From assembly GCF_042659465.1 (NCBI RefSeq), contig NZ_JBHSSW010000028.1:186001-250000 (forward strand): a stretch of DNA of 64,000 bases, in the 5' to 3' direction. The DNA is from Ponticaulis profundi (GTDB taxonomy: Bacteria; Pseudomonadota; Alphaproteobacteria; Caulobacterales; Hyphomonadaceae). Numbering within the stretch: position 1 is the stretch's first letter; each line of letters begins with the position of its first letter. The notes below the pieces were generated by a model that made no database searches, was not told the DNA's origin, and saw nothing but the letters and a program-made list of their open reading frames with translations. The position numbers and the translations under genes were made by a program. Below are positions 37,667 through 46,485 of the stretch, piece after piece.

Positions 37667-38341
37667 ATGAAAAACAAACTGGCGGTCTATGTTGCTATAG
37701 TGGGGATCTCCCTGGGAGCAGCGCTTTCGTGCTATGGTTCGCCGCCACCACCACCCGTGCTACCGTCGGCTGTACCCGGAAATTTAGAAGGCTATGATGT
37801 CGACTTGATTTGGAACATCTACGAGGAAAGCCTGAAGAATTCGGTTAATGTTGCTCGTGAAAATCTTTTCCAGTCCCTGGCTCGCGCGCGGGGCACAGAT
37901 CGCTTGGATTCCGATGGAGAAATTGTTCATCGCTTCTTCAAGATCGAAGGCGGGGGTGAACATGTGGAGGAGAGATCGACCACCGCGGTAGAGAAAGTTT
38001 GTTTTCAAACGCAGCCCGACAGCGGCCCGGAATGCAGGACACGTTTACGAATAGCAGGCCCTTTGATCCGAAATTCTCTCCCGATCGAAGAAAATTTCGA
38101 CGCGCAGGTCGCTGTATCTAACTTGATCCAGAGAGGTATTTCGCCAAATGAATTGTCGACCTCGCGACGAACGGAAGACGAACTTTTTGGTTTGCCGTCC
38201 GCTGTGGAAACTTTGCAGCAAAGTCTGAGGTTTGGCGTTCTGGATGAGACGACCTGCCCGCAGCTCACGACCCATCTCAATAAACTTCTGGAAGACACAG
38301 CACTTTTGGTGAGGTCCCAACCTTCTGATGAAGACGCTTGA
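37667..38341 (+). CDS. Exported protein of unknown function inside the atp cluster, possibly interrupted
   Basis: 224 residues from the ATG at 37667; a hydrophobic signal ends near residue 22 (a weak lipobox ALSC), followed by a proline run. The mature part is acidic and helical, with EEHVEERS-like and DELFGLPS segments. It stops at a TGA (38339-38341), but the same frame is open for 59 more codons to a TAA at 38521 and reads like protein (IPWPHTAWVTYQ, then ATRAFRAGVAPCLDQVMEN). This looks like one gene cut by a nonsense codon, or a recent shortening. No family is recognised. Confidence 0.6.
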   Translation: MKNKLAVYVAIVGISLGAALSCYGSPPPPPVLPSAVPGNLEGYDVDLIWNIYEESLKNSVNVARENLFQSLARARGTDRLDSDGEIVHRFFKIEGGGEHVEERSTTAVEKVCFQTQPDSGPECRTRLRIAGPLIRNSLPIEENFDAQVAVSNLIQRGISPNELSTSRRTEDELFGLPSAVETLQQSLRFGVLDETTCPQLTTHLNKLLEDTALLVRSQPSDEDA

Positions 38342-38521
38342 GAAATACCCTGGCCACATACGGCGTGGGTGACATATCAAGTCACGACGATTCAAAATGA
38401 AGAGCCTACCGTGCTCTCGATGGAAGGCTATAACAACAATCCGGTCATGCAGGCGACGAGAGCATTTCGGGCAGGCGTTGCGCCGTGCCTAGATCAAGTT
38501 ATGGAGAATACCGCTGACTAA
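38342..38521 (+). pseudogene. In-frame continuation beyond the TGA of the preceding gene
   Basis: After the TGA at 38339 the reading frame continues without a stop to TAA at 38519-38521. The encoded segment has normal composition and contains a plausible helical end. It has no ribosome site of its own near its only ATG codons (38420, 38447 and later). The 160 bases that follow up to atpC show no gene. Confidence 0.4.
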
Positions 38522-38684
38522 ACGATTATCCCTAGCAGGGGTAATGGAGCCTTAAACCGGAGCTCGTGGGTTCGCTCCCGGGATTTTCTGTTTGCGTGGA
38601 ACAGCCTGTTATCAAAGCGTCTCCACTTCCTCTGGACATCGGCGAGCATTGCTTTAAACAGGCCAAAAAACGTGTGAGATCATA

Positions 38685-39098
38685 ATGACTGACAAGCTGA
38701 ATTTTTCCCTCGTCTCTCCGGCCCGTGAGCTGTTCAACGGCACGGTAGATCACGTTATCGCACCGGGGTCAGAGGGTGAGTTTGGTGTTCTGCCAAACCA
38801 TGCGCCATTCATGTCGACGCTGCGTTCAGGTCGCGTCCGTATCATTGATGGTGACACAGTTCATCGTTATTTCGTCCATGGCGGTTTTGCGGATGTAACA
38901 CCGGAAGGTCTGACCATTCTCGCTGAGGAAGCGATCCGTCTGGAAGATCTGGACGCAGAGCATATCAAAGATGAAATCATGAAAGCAGAGCGCGCACGCG
39001 ACGCAGCTGTTTCAGACCGTGAAGCGATGTTCAAAGCGGAAGGCGACGTTCAGCGTCTGAGAGCACAGCTTGATGCGCTTGAGGAAGCACACCACTAA
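38685..39098 (+). CDS. atpC: ATP synthase F1 epsilon subunit
   Basis: 137 residues. The beta-sandwich N-domain (LNFSLVSPARELFNGTVDHVIAPGSEGEFGVLPNHAPF-type sequence) is complete, followed by the two-helix C-domain (ERARDAAVSDREAMFKAEGD). Epsilon sits at the foot of the rotor and can inhibit ATP hydrolysis. It is split from atpD by a terminator and another gene, so it may have its own promoter. Confidence 0.97.
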   Translation: MTDKLNFSLVSPARELFNGTVDHVIAPGSEGEFGVLPNHAPFMSTLRSGRVRIIDGDTVHRYFVHGGFADVTPEGLTILAEEAIRLEDLDAEHIKDEIMKAERARDAAVSDREAMFKAEGDVQRLRAQLDALEEAHH

Positions 39099-39120
39099 GC
39101 CGCACTGCATAAGTTAAAAG

Positions 39121-39154
39121 AAAAGACCGCTCAGTCTGCTGAGCGGTCTTTTTT
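39121..39154. terminator. Bidirectional terminator between atpC and rppH
   Basis: A 14-base perfect stem, AAAAGACCGCTCAG (39121-39134) with CTGAGCGGTCTTTT (39139-39152), with A runs on one side and T runs on the other. It serves the rightward atpC transcript and the leftward rppH transcript. Confidence 0.93.
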
Positions 39155-39158
39155 GTTT

Positions 39159-39662
39159 TCAGACGGGCGTTGTCCACTTTTCGAAGCGCTTGATCACTTC
39201 ATCATAAACAGGACGCTTGAAGTGAATAATGTGTTCGCTCACCTCTGACAGCTCACACCAACGCCAGGCATCAAATTCGGGTGTGTGGAGATCGAGCCTG
39301 ACATCTGAATCCGAGCCTTCAAACCGAAGCGCGAACCATTTCTGCTTCTGGCCATAGTATGGGCCAGACAGGCGGGATTTCAGGTCGCTTGGAAAATCGT
39401 AATAGAGCCAGTCATCGGTTTCTTCGAGAATACTGACGAGTTTCGGCGACACGCCGATTTCTTCTTCCATCTCACGAAGGGCGGCGGCTTCGGTGTCTTC
39501 GCCCTTGTCGACACCGCCCTGTGGCATCTGCCACTGAAACGGCCCATGTGCATTAATGCGTCGACCGACAAAGACATGTCCGCGCCTGGAAAAGAGAGCG
39601 ATACCAACATTGGGACGGTATAGCGATGGATCACGGGACCCTTGCAAAGGACCTTCATACAT
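39159..39662 (-). CDS. rppH: RNA pyrophosphohydrolase RppH
   Basis: 167 residues. The Nudix box GGVDKGEDTEAAALREMEEE is intact (G-x5-E-x7-R-E-x2-E-E). The opening YRPNVGIALF and the motif QWQMPQGG are typical of RppH, which removes pyrophosphate from the 5' end of mRNAs and so starts decay by RNase E. It ends a leftward series with the deacetylase and ctpA. Confidence 0.95.
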   Translation of the reverse strand: MYEGPLQGSRDPSLYRPNVGIALFSRRGHVFVGRRINAHGPFQWQMPQGGVDKGEDTEAAALREMEEEIGVSPKLVSILEETDDWLYYDFPSDLKSRLSGPYYGQKQKWFALRFEGSDSDVRLDLHTPEFDAWRWCELSEVSEHIIHFKRPVYDEVIKRFEKWTTPV

Positions 39663-39667
39663 AAAAA

Positions 39668-40894
39668 TCAGCCTTGTGAACGGACACCGGAACTTCCCAG
39701 CTCCGGTTGTGCACGCGGCAGTGCGGACGCAGGAGCGAGAACATATCCTTTTGAATCTAATGTAGAAGACCAGTCGCGGATCTGGTCAACCGTGATTGGA
39801 AAGGCAAATCCTGTGCCGAGTGCATAGCCTCGCTGTAAGGCGATCGCTTCGAGATAAAGCAGTTGTTCGTCTATGGCGGCGCCCGAAGGGTCGGCATCGA
39901 CGACGCGGGATGCTTCCGCGAAAGGAAGTGCCTCAGATTTGGCGACCGTCTCAAAGACAGAGCGCGGCGCGGATCCATCATGCATGAACACGAGACCGCG
40001 TTCTTTCAGCATTTCGAACACGGGGGAAACGGCGCGGGCATCGGTTGCGTATTTGGCCCCTTGGTAATTGGTAACGCCGTAATAGCCCGTTGCCTGGCTC
40101 AGCAGCCATTCGGCGCGACGACGGTTTTCACTGGCGTTGGCAGTTGTCAAAAGCGTGTAGGGACCGGTGTCATTATTCGGATAATCGTAAGGCTCCATCG
40201 GAAATTCGATCATCACTTCATGACCGGCCGCGCGGGCCTTATCGATCCATGTCTGGAGATTCTTTGAGTAGGGCACGAAAGAGAGCGTCACGCCTGGAGG
40301 GAGTTCATCTATGGCGGCCTGCGTTACGCGGCTGTTCAGGCCGAGACCGCCTATCACGATCGAAATCGTTGGGCGGCCAGCCGGGTTGGAGAAGGGGCGC
40401 TTATAGACGTCAAATGGTGTCCGCCCGTCCGCCGCGATGATGGGCATCTTGCCATAGGCGCCCGCTTCATACAGGCCCTCAATAGGCGCGCGTGGCAATC
40501 CGGCCGCTGATGGCGCCTGAGCATATTCGCTTGGGGTGTCGTCCTCGTGCGGATCGTCTCCATGACTGTCATCTGTTTCGTGAGGATCGGCGGTGCCGGG
40601 ATCCGAGATACCAAGGCTCGGCTCGTCCATCTCGGCTAGTGTCGGGCCGTGCTCATCGTCGGATGGGTGATGCGCGTCACTGTCGCTCAGACGTTCCTTC
40701 AGGCCAACTGCCTGGCGTGGTTCTTCGGAGAACAGGCCAACAATCTGTTTCGGGCTCGCATGGTCCTCCTTGCCCATAAGCTGGATGGATAGCGCGATCA
40801 CGCCAACTATGCCGCCAAAAGCCAGGAGACTTAAAGCGGCATGATTGAGACCCGTCTGGAGCGGCGAAGGTGGAAGCTTGCGTTTCGCAGCCAT
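39668..40894 (-). CDS. Divergent polysaccharide deacetylase family protein
   Basis: 408 residues from the ATG at 40894. One N-terminal membrane helix (ALSLLAFGGIVGVIALSIQL) anchors it; a charged, His/Asp-rich linker follows to about residue 125; then the DUF610-type domain with ISIVIGGLGLNSRVTQAAID, LPPGVTLSFVPYS, EVMIEFPMEP and GYYGVTNYQGA. The usual deacetylase metal residues are only partly present, as in this divergent family. It lies beside ctpA and an EnvC-like factor, which fits cell-wall remodelling. Confidence 0.9.
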   Translation of the reverse strand: MAAKRKLPPSPLQTGLNHAALSLLAFGGIVGVIALSIQLMGKEDHASPKQIVGLFSEEPRQAVGLKERLSDSDAHHPSDDEHGPTLAEMDEPSLGISDPGTADPHETDDSHGDDPHEDDTPSEYAQAPSAAGLPRAPIEGLYEAGAYGKMPIIAADGRTPFDVYKRPFSNPAGRPTISIVIGGLGLNSRVTQAAIDELPPGVTLSFVPYSKNLQTWIDKARAAGHEVMIEFPMEPYDYPNNDTGPYTLLTTANASENRRRAEWLLSQATGYYGVTNYQGAKYATDARAVSPVFEMLKERGLVFMHDGSAPRSVFETVAKSEALPFAEASRVVDADPSGAAIDEQLLYLEAIALQRGYALGTGFAFPITVDQIRDWSSTLDSKGYVLAPASALPRAQPELGSSGVRSQG

Positions 40895-41027
40895 GCGATA
40901 CACCTGAAATTTGCTGATCGATCTTCACCAAGTGTTCACCAGAACTCTTAACGTTTTACGAAAACAGGCAAATTTTGCCGGGTTTCTATAGAACCCAGCT
41001 CTAGTTGTCATGCTTTTGAGAACCGAG

Positions 41028-42350
41028 TTAGCCGGCTGTCCGCTCATCTACGCTGGAAAGTGTGATGGCGCGCAGCTCTTCAATGGCTTTTTCCAGCTGG
41101 AAGTCTTCGCCTTCATAGTCCTCCGGCGGCTGGACCGCTGGCATATGCAGCTGGCGACGTTCCGCGCCGGAGTCATTGTCGAGCGCATTTGGCAAATCCG
41201 CTTCAGAGAAGCGACGCATGGACTCGATTTCTTCTTCGGTATAGCGCCGGTTCGAGACTTCAAAGTCTGGTTCAATGCCAGTTGCCTGGATTGAGCGGCC
41301 AGATGGCGTGTAATAGCGCGCTGTGGTCAGGCGCAGGGCGCCGCGTTGTGCGCTCAGTGGGAAGACTGTCTGAACCGATCCTTTGCCGAAGGATGTCATG
41401 CCCAGAACTTTCGCGCGGTTCATGTCCTGAAGCGCGCCAGCTACGATCTCAGCAGCAGAGGCTGAGCCGCCATTGATCAGCACGATGATCGGAGTCTCAG
41501 CAAAGCGCTCGCCGGGCTCTGCGAAATAGCGCTCAATGTCGGTCACGCTTCGACCGCGTGTGGAGACGACTTCACCGGAATTCATGAACGTCCCGGAGAC
41601 CGATACAGCCTGATCAAGCAATCCGCCCGGATTGTTGCGCAGGTCAATAATCAACCCCGCAGGCGCTCCGTTCAGCTCTTCATCAATGGAATCAAGCGAA
41701 GCCTCGAGCAGCTCGGTTGTGCGTTCATTGAAGGCAGAAATCCGCAGATAGCCAATATCTTCGTCTTCAATGCGATAGTCGACAGATTTTGGCCGGATGA
41801 TCTCGCGGGTCAGCGTTACCTCAAACGGCTCTTCCTCGGCCCTGATAATGGTAATCGTAATATCTGAACCAACCTCACCCCGCATTTCCTTCACCGCTTC
41901 ATTCAGCGGTAGGCCGACAATCGATTTTCCATTGATTTCGGAGAGGTAATCGCCAGCTTCGAGGCCTGCACGGCTGGCTGGCGTATCGTCGATCGGCGTC
42001 ACGATCTTCACATAACCATTTTCAGAGGTGACCTCGATACCAAGTCCGCCATACTCGCCGCTGGTCTGAACCTGCATGGCTTCATAATCTTCTGCGCTCA
42101 GATAGCTGGAGTGCGGATCGAGCGATGTCAGCATACCGTTAATCGCAGCTTCCATCGCATCTGCTTCGTCGACGCTGATCACATACTCAGAGTCGACACG
42201 GCTCAGCACTTCAGAGAAGAGATCAAGCTGCTGATAAATATCGGCGCGGGAACTGCCTTGGCTATTTGCAGACCAGGCGAGTGACGTAACTCCAATGGCA
42301 GACAGCCCCAGAGCTGCACCAACGACCGTTCCCATCAACAATGAGCGCAT
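41028..42350 (-). CDS. ctpA: C-terminal processing protease, S41 family (CtpA)
   Basis: 440 residues from the ATG at 42350, with GAGGAG five bases before it. A signal/anchor segment (LLMGTVVGAALGLSAIGVT) leads into the cap, a PDZ domain (GGLGIEVTSENGYVKIVTPIDD, GDYLSEINGKS) and the protease core. The catalytic Ser is in NGGSASAAEI and the Lys in TSFGKGSVQT. CtpA-type enzymes trim or degrade periplasmic proteins, including wall hydrolase activators. It is next to the EnvC-like gene. Confidence 0.95.
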   Translation of the reverse strand: MRSLLMGTVVGAALGLSAIGVTSLAWSANSQGSSRADIYQQLDLFSEVLSRVDSEYVISVDEADAMEAAINGMLTSLDPHSSYLSAEDYEAMQVQTSGEYGGLGIEVTSENGYVKIVTPIDDTPASRAGLEAGDYLSEINGKSIVGLPLNEAVKEMRGEVGSDITITIIRAEEEPFEVTLTREIIRPKSVDYRIEDEDIGYLRISAFNERTTELLEASLDSIDEELNGAPAGLIIDLRNNPGGLLDQAVSVSGTFMNSGEVVSTRGRSVTDIERYFAEPGERFAETPIIVLINGGSASAAEIVAGALQDMNRAKVLGMTSFGKGSVQTVFPLSAQRGALRLTTARYYTPSGRSIQATGIEPDFEVSNRRYTEEEIESMRRFSEADLPNALDNDSGAERRQLHMPAVQPPEDYEGEDFQLEKAIEELRAITLSSVDERTAG

Positions 42351-42373
42351 GGCTCTCTCCTCTTTCGTCGCGA

Positions 42374-43564
42374 TCAACCTTTTGATCGGGACATCCATTT
42401 GGCCGGATCTTCCGGCAGGCCATCTTTCCTCAGCTCCATATAGAGCTCCTGAGGAATATCATCCCGGTTCGACATGGCGCCGACGGGCTCGCCCGCCAAT
42501 ACCGATTGTCCACGCGTACCATAGATGTCGGCGAGACCTGATAAGACAATATGGTAGCCATCGCCGGTCCGCAATATCAACATCTGACCATAGCTGCGAA
42601 ACGGGCCAGACCAGACAATAACGGAGTCTGCTGGTGCAACGACCTGCGCTGATGAACGGGTGCGCACGGTCAGACCTTCTGCCTTGCGCCCTGACGGTAA
42701 TTCATCGCCATAAGTCTGGATGACCTGGCCGGCTGCTGGCAGGCCAAGCTTGCTCAACACAGCGACACTGATCGCTTCATCAGCGCCTTTCGGAGCTGGC
42801 TCGTTCAGCACGGATGGCTTGCGTGACGGCGGGGTGGGGGCATTGGCTTCCAGGTCAGCCAGCAATGAGCGTATGTTTTCTGCTTTCACGGCCACAGCAT
42901 CGAGCCGCTTTTTCAGTTTTTCCGCTTCACCGGAAATATCTTCGAACGCTGAGCGCTTGATCGCGGCAAGGCGCTCAATTTCGTCCTTCTTCGCGCTGAG
43001 AAGTTTCTCGGCTGTATCGAGCCGATCTTTCTCTTTGCGTGTCTTTTCGAGGAGGTCTGCATAGCTCCGCACATTCTCGGCGAGCTTTTCTGACCGTATT
43101 TCCAGTTGGTCCGCCATGTCTCGCATCACAATGGCCGCTTGAATTGCGTTTGTTGCGCGATCGGGATGCGTGGCGAGCGCAGGTGGCTTTTTCCGCGACG
43201 CCTGAATCAGCGCGGTCATGATGTCCTTCAGCCCCTGGCGATCGGCCATGAGCTGATTTCGGGCATCGTTCTCCTTGATTTCGAGCTCAATCAGGCGTCG
43301 TTCGATCTCGCTGGCCTGTTCTTCCCGCCGCAGGCTTTCCTGTGCTGCTGAAATCAATTGTCGATTTACAACCGTCATATCCGCGCGCGCAGAGTTCTGA
43401 GCCGCTTCGATAGCTTCCAGCGCCTTGCGATCACGTTCGAGTTGCGCTTCGACTTCGCGCAGATCGTCCAGACTGACCGATTCCTGAGGAATAGCCGTGT
43501 GGACACCGCTGTAAGCGAGGGTCACCAGAGCAACAGACAGAAATGAGCGCTTGAGCAGGGACAT
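42374..43564 (-). CDS. EnvC-like murein hydrolase activator
   Basis: 396 residues. A signal peptide (LLKRSFLSVALVTLAYSG) is followed by two long coiled-coil stretches (about 30-120 and 165-240) and a C-terminal LytM (M23) domain. Zinc ligands of active M23 peptidases are not kept, so it should activate amidases, not cut the wall itself. It precedes ctpA in the leftward series with a short gap. Confidence 0.92.
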   Translation of the reverse strand: MSLLKRSFLSVALVTLAYSGVHTAIPQESVSLDDLREVEAQLERDRKALEAIEAAQNSARADMTVVNRQLISAAQESLRREEQASEIERRLIELEIKENDARNQLMADRQGLKDIMTALIQASRKKPPALATHPDRATNAIQAAIVMRDMADQLEIRSEKLAENVRSYADLLEKTRKEKDRLDTAEKLLSAKKDEIERLAAIKRSAFEDISGEAEKLKKRLDAVAVKAENIRSLLADLEANAPTPPSRKPSVLNEPAPKGADEAISVAVLSKLGLPAAGQVIQTYGDELPSGRKAEGLTVRTRSSAQVVAPADSVIVWSGPFRSYGQMLILRTGDGYHIVLSGLADIYGTRGQSVLAGEPVGAMSNRDDIPQELYMELRKDGLPEDPAKWMSRSKG

Positions 43565-43662
43565 CTATGGAAAATTAGACCGGCTTCTTCAATGTGTCCT
43601 TAACAGGACAGAGACTTGGATGATTTATCAGACGGAAAGTCTCTCCGACATGCAAGCCGAAA

Positions 43663-44127
43663 TCAGTCCCTGTGATAGGGCGTTCCAGCGAGGAGGCTAA
43701 GGGATCGATAGATCTGTTCAGATGCCATTACTCTGACGAGTTTGTGTGGCCAGGTAAGTTTGCCTAGACAAATCTTGTCGGCGGCCTGGGCTTTTATCTC
43801 GTCGGTAAAGCCGTCCGCGCCCCCGATAACAAAACAGAGTTCCGGGCAGCCATCATCGCGCAGTTTCCCGACCTTGCGCGCGAGGGCGCGAGAAGTTGTG
43901 CTTTCTCCGGTTTCATCGAACAGGACGAACTTTGCGCCATCGGGCACTTTCGCCAGTAGTTTCTGGCCTTCACCGGCCTGATCGGGGCCGGCATCGACTT
44001 CAATTTCCTGGATGTCTCGAAAGCCGAGCGGTTTCGCGAGCTTTTTGGCGCGTGACATATAGTCGTCGACCATAGCGCGTTCGGGGCCGCGCTTGATCTT
44101 TCCAACGCCAATCAAACTGATTTTCAA
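43663..44127 (-). CDS. rlmH: 23S rRNA (pseudouridine1915-N3)-methyltransferase RlmH
   Basis: 154 residues, the standard size. It is a SPOUT enzyme: CFVIGGADGF is part of the knotted SAM pocket, and the end ASEQIYRSLSLLAGTPYHRD is the family's signature C-terminus. It methylates pseudouridine 1915 in helix 69 of assembled ribosomes. rsfS lies 22 bases upstream, a common pair. Confidence 0.97.
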   Translation of the reverse strand: MKISLIGVGKIKRGPERAMVDDYMSRAKKLAKPLGFRDIQEIEVDAGPDQAGEGQKLLAKVPDGAKFVLFDETGESTTSRALARKVGKLRDDGCPELCFVIGGADGFTDEIKAQAADKICLGKLTWPHKLVRVMASEQIYRSLSLLAGTPYHRD

Positions 44128-44149
44128 GGCAAGTGCCTCTCAATCTGGT

Positions 44150-44560
44150 CTAGTTGGCATCCGTGATGTGTGCGCTACCGGACCAGATGCGTTCCAGTTG
44201 ATAGAAATCACGGACTTCTGGTCTGAAGATATGCACGACAACGTCGCCTGCGTCGATCAGGACCCAGTCTGCACTGGACATGCCTTCGACTTGTGCTCGG
44301 CCATGGCCTTCTTCTTTCAGCTTGCGCACGACATGGTCGGCCAATGCGTTCACATGGCGCGCAGAACGACCGGAAGCGATAACCATGGTGTCCGCGATGG
44401 AAGATTTTCCACCCAGATCAATCGCCACGATGTTTTCCGCTTTGTCGTCTTCCAGTGTTTCCAGAATGAGTGTTTCAAGCTCTGGAAGATCAGTTGCAGC
44501 TTTGACACCGGTTTCAACCGGTGCTGAGTCAGTACTCACGTCCAAAAGGTATCCTTTCAT
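44150..44560 (-). CDS. rsfS: Ribosomal silencing factor RsfS
   Basis: 136 residues. The conserved DDKAENIVAIDLGGKSSIADTMVIASGRSARHV and DWVLIDAGDVVVHIF segments mark RsfS, which binds L14 and blocks 30S-50S joining in starved cells. It precedes rlmH and follows nadD, the classic order. Confidence 0.96.
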   Translation of the reverse strand: MKGYLLDVSTDSAPVETGVKAATDLPELETLILETLEDDKAENIVAIDLGGKSSIADTMVIASGRSARHVNALADHVVRKLKEEGHGRAQVEGMSSADWVLIDAGDVVVHIFRPEVRDFYQLERIWSGSAHITDAN

Positions 44561-44618
44561 ACTACTTTCGACCCTAACCTATTATCACAGTTCTGCGGTA
44601 GGCTCAAAAGGCAGTTCA

Positions 44619-45257
44619 TTAATTCTTTGCAGCAGGATTGCTGATCGCTTGTCGGAATGGGTTTCGTTGGTACGCTTGCGCCCGTATCTGCGTCGAAGAA
44701 GCGGTGTGGAGCGGTGTTGGCAGATAGGTCCAGACGGGCGGCATAAAACGATGGAAAGCAGGGGCATCGGCTGGAGCAAGACGGCACCAGCTGAACCGCT
44801 GAGCAAATTTGGACAGCCGCGCAAAACGTGCATCGCCCGGGCGTGCTATCACTGCGATCGGGACCAGGTTGGCCAGCTTGTCCCAATTGCCCCATCGGTG
44901 AAAATGGCGAAGATTGTCGGCGCCCATGAGCCAGATGAATTCCCCGCCTTTCACCCTCGGTAACAAGGCGCGTAGGGTGTCATAGGTGTATCGGGTTCCG
45001 AGTTGTCGCTCGAGGTCGGTCACCCGCATGCGTGGGTGCTGAGCCATGCGCTTTACGCTCGCAAAACGAGCTTCAAAGGGTGCCTCTTCCTGTTTGAGCG
45101 GGTTTCCTGCAGCCGGTATCCACCAGACCCAGTCAAGGTTCAGGTGCTGCATAGCCAGTAAGGCGATATGGCGATGCCCGGAATGTGCAGGATTGAATGT
45201 GCCGCCAAGCAAGCCAATCCGTAAACCATTATATGGGCCGGGAAGAACAAGGCTCAT
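44619..45257 (-). CDS. nadD: Nicotinate-nucleotide adenylyltransferase NadD
   Basis: 212 residues. The nucleotidyltransferase start RIGLLGGTFNPAHSGHRHIA carries the HxGH-type motif, and the segment STQIRA is the second signature. NadD makes deamido-NAD. In many alphaproteobacteria the order is obg-proB-proA-nadD; here proA is absent from the 85-base gap between proB and nadD, which holds no gene. Confidence 0.96.
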   Translation of the reverse strand: MSLVLPGPYNGLRIGLLGGTFNPAHSGHRHIALLAMQHLNLDWVWWIPAAGNPLKQEEAPFEARFASVKRMAQHPRMRVTDLERQLGTRYTYDTLRALLPRVKGGEFIWLMGADNLRHFHRWGNWDKLANLVPIAVIARPGDARFARLSKFAQRFSWCRLAPADAPAFHRFMPPVWTYLPTPLHTASSTQIRAQAYQRNPFRQAISNPAAKN

Positions 45258-45342
45258 GACCAGACCATTTCAGTCAGCTGGGAACGGGCCTCACAGCATT
45301 GATGGTGATCAGGGCATAATATCATCTGCACAAAACTAGCCA

Positions 45343-46485
45343 TCAATGATCACCTTCGACAAGTATCATGTCGTCACGGTGAATAACGGCGGTGCGGGCA
45401 GGGTAGCCGAGACGCTGAGAGACGTCGACGGACTGCAACCCTCTGATCTGCTCGATCTCGGACGATGAATAGGTTGTTACGCCTTTGGCAATGAGTGTGC
45501 CATCAAGCGTATAGACCGACAGTGCTGCGCCCCGCATGAAGGCGCCGGAAACGCGCTTGATGCCGACCGGCAGGAGGCTCGCGCCTTTGAGCAACGCTTT
45601 CTGGGCGCCGTCATCAATCGTCAGTGATCCTTCAGGCGTCAGGTGACCTGACAGCCAGCTGCGGCGGGCCGCCTGTGGGGTCACATCGGCAAGTACCCAG
45701 CTCGCTCTCCCGCCATTCACGAGACGTTTGAGCGGATGGTCAATGTTTCCAAGCGTGATGGCAGTTGAGCAGCCTGCAGTCAGGGCGATGTCTGCCGCAT
45801 CGAGTTTGGTGATCATGCCGCCTGTGCCGACGCCGGCCTGGGCGTTGGCAGAGCCGGCATAGCCGCGAATTTCAGGTGTAATATTTTTCAGCTCTGCAAT
45901 ATGTTCCGCATTCGGATTATTGCGCGGATCCGCGGTGTAAATGCCGTCGATATCTGAGAGCAGAATGAGCGCGTCAGCGCCAACCATCTGAGCGACGCGA
46001 GCCGCCAGCCTGTCATTGTCGCCATACCGCAACTCGCTTGTCGCAACGGTATCATTTTCGTTGATCACGGGAATGGCGTCATGATCGAGCAGGGTGAAAA
46101 GCGTTGCGCGTGCGTTCAGCCAGCGCCGACGGACTTCCGTGTCTTCAATCGTCAGAAGCGTCTGCGCCAGCGAAATGCCGTGAGGTTCAAACGCTTCGCT
46201 CAGTGCCGTCATCAGGCGAGGCTGGCCAAGCGCGGCTGCAGCCTGCTTCAGTTCCAACGCGCCCGTCCTGTTGTTCTGATGGCTTGATTTTGCGAGCTCA
46301 ATCCGCCCAAGGGCGGCGGCGCCAGATGAAACAAGAATAACCTGTTTGCCTTCGGCGCGCAGCAGGGCGATGTCGTCTGCAAGAGTGCGTAGCCACGCTG
46401 CGCGCGGTGCCTTTGCATCCCGGTCTACGATCAGCGCCGAGCCGAGCTTGATGACAATGCGGGTCGCCTGGTCCAGCGGTGACAC
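45343..46485 (-). CDS. proB: Glutamate 5-kinase ProB
   Basis: 380 residues starting at a GTG whose first base is the last base of the obg stop codon. The kinase domain shows IVIKLGSALI, VSSGAAALG, NENDTVAT and DNDRLAA; the C-terminal 90 residues form the PUA domain (SGAFMRGAALSV). ProB starts proline synthesis from glutamate. Its usual partner proA is not next to it. Confidence 0.96.
   Translation of the reverse strand: MSPLDQATRIVIKLGSALIVDRDAKAPRAAWLRTLADDIALLRAEGKQVILVSSGAAALGRIELAKSSHQNNRTGALELKQAAAALGQPRLMTALSEAFEPHGISLAQTLLTIEDTEVRRRWLNARATLFTLLDHDAIPVINENDTVATSELRYGDNDRLAARVAQMVGADALILLSDIDGIYTADPRNNPNAEHIAELKNITPEIRGYAGSANAQAGVGTGGMITKLDAADIALTAGCSTAITLGNIDHPLKRLVNGGRASWVLADVTPQAARRSWLSGHLTPEGSLTIDDGAQKALLKGASLLPVGIKRVSGAFMRGAALSVYTLDGTLIAKGVTTYSSSEIEQIRGLQSVDVSQRLGYPARTAVIHRDDMILVEGDH

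Noticed and set aside
38530..38595. tRNA-like T-arm (GGGTTCGCTCCC) before atpC
   Set aside because: The conserved A58 is not present, the stem does not pair over five bases, and no acceptor, D or anticodon arm can be drawn.
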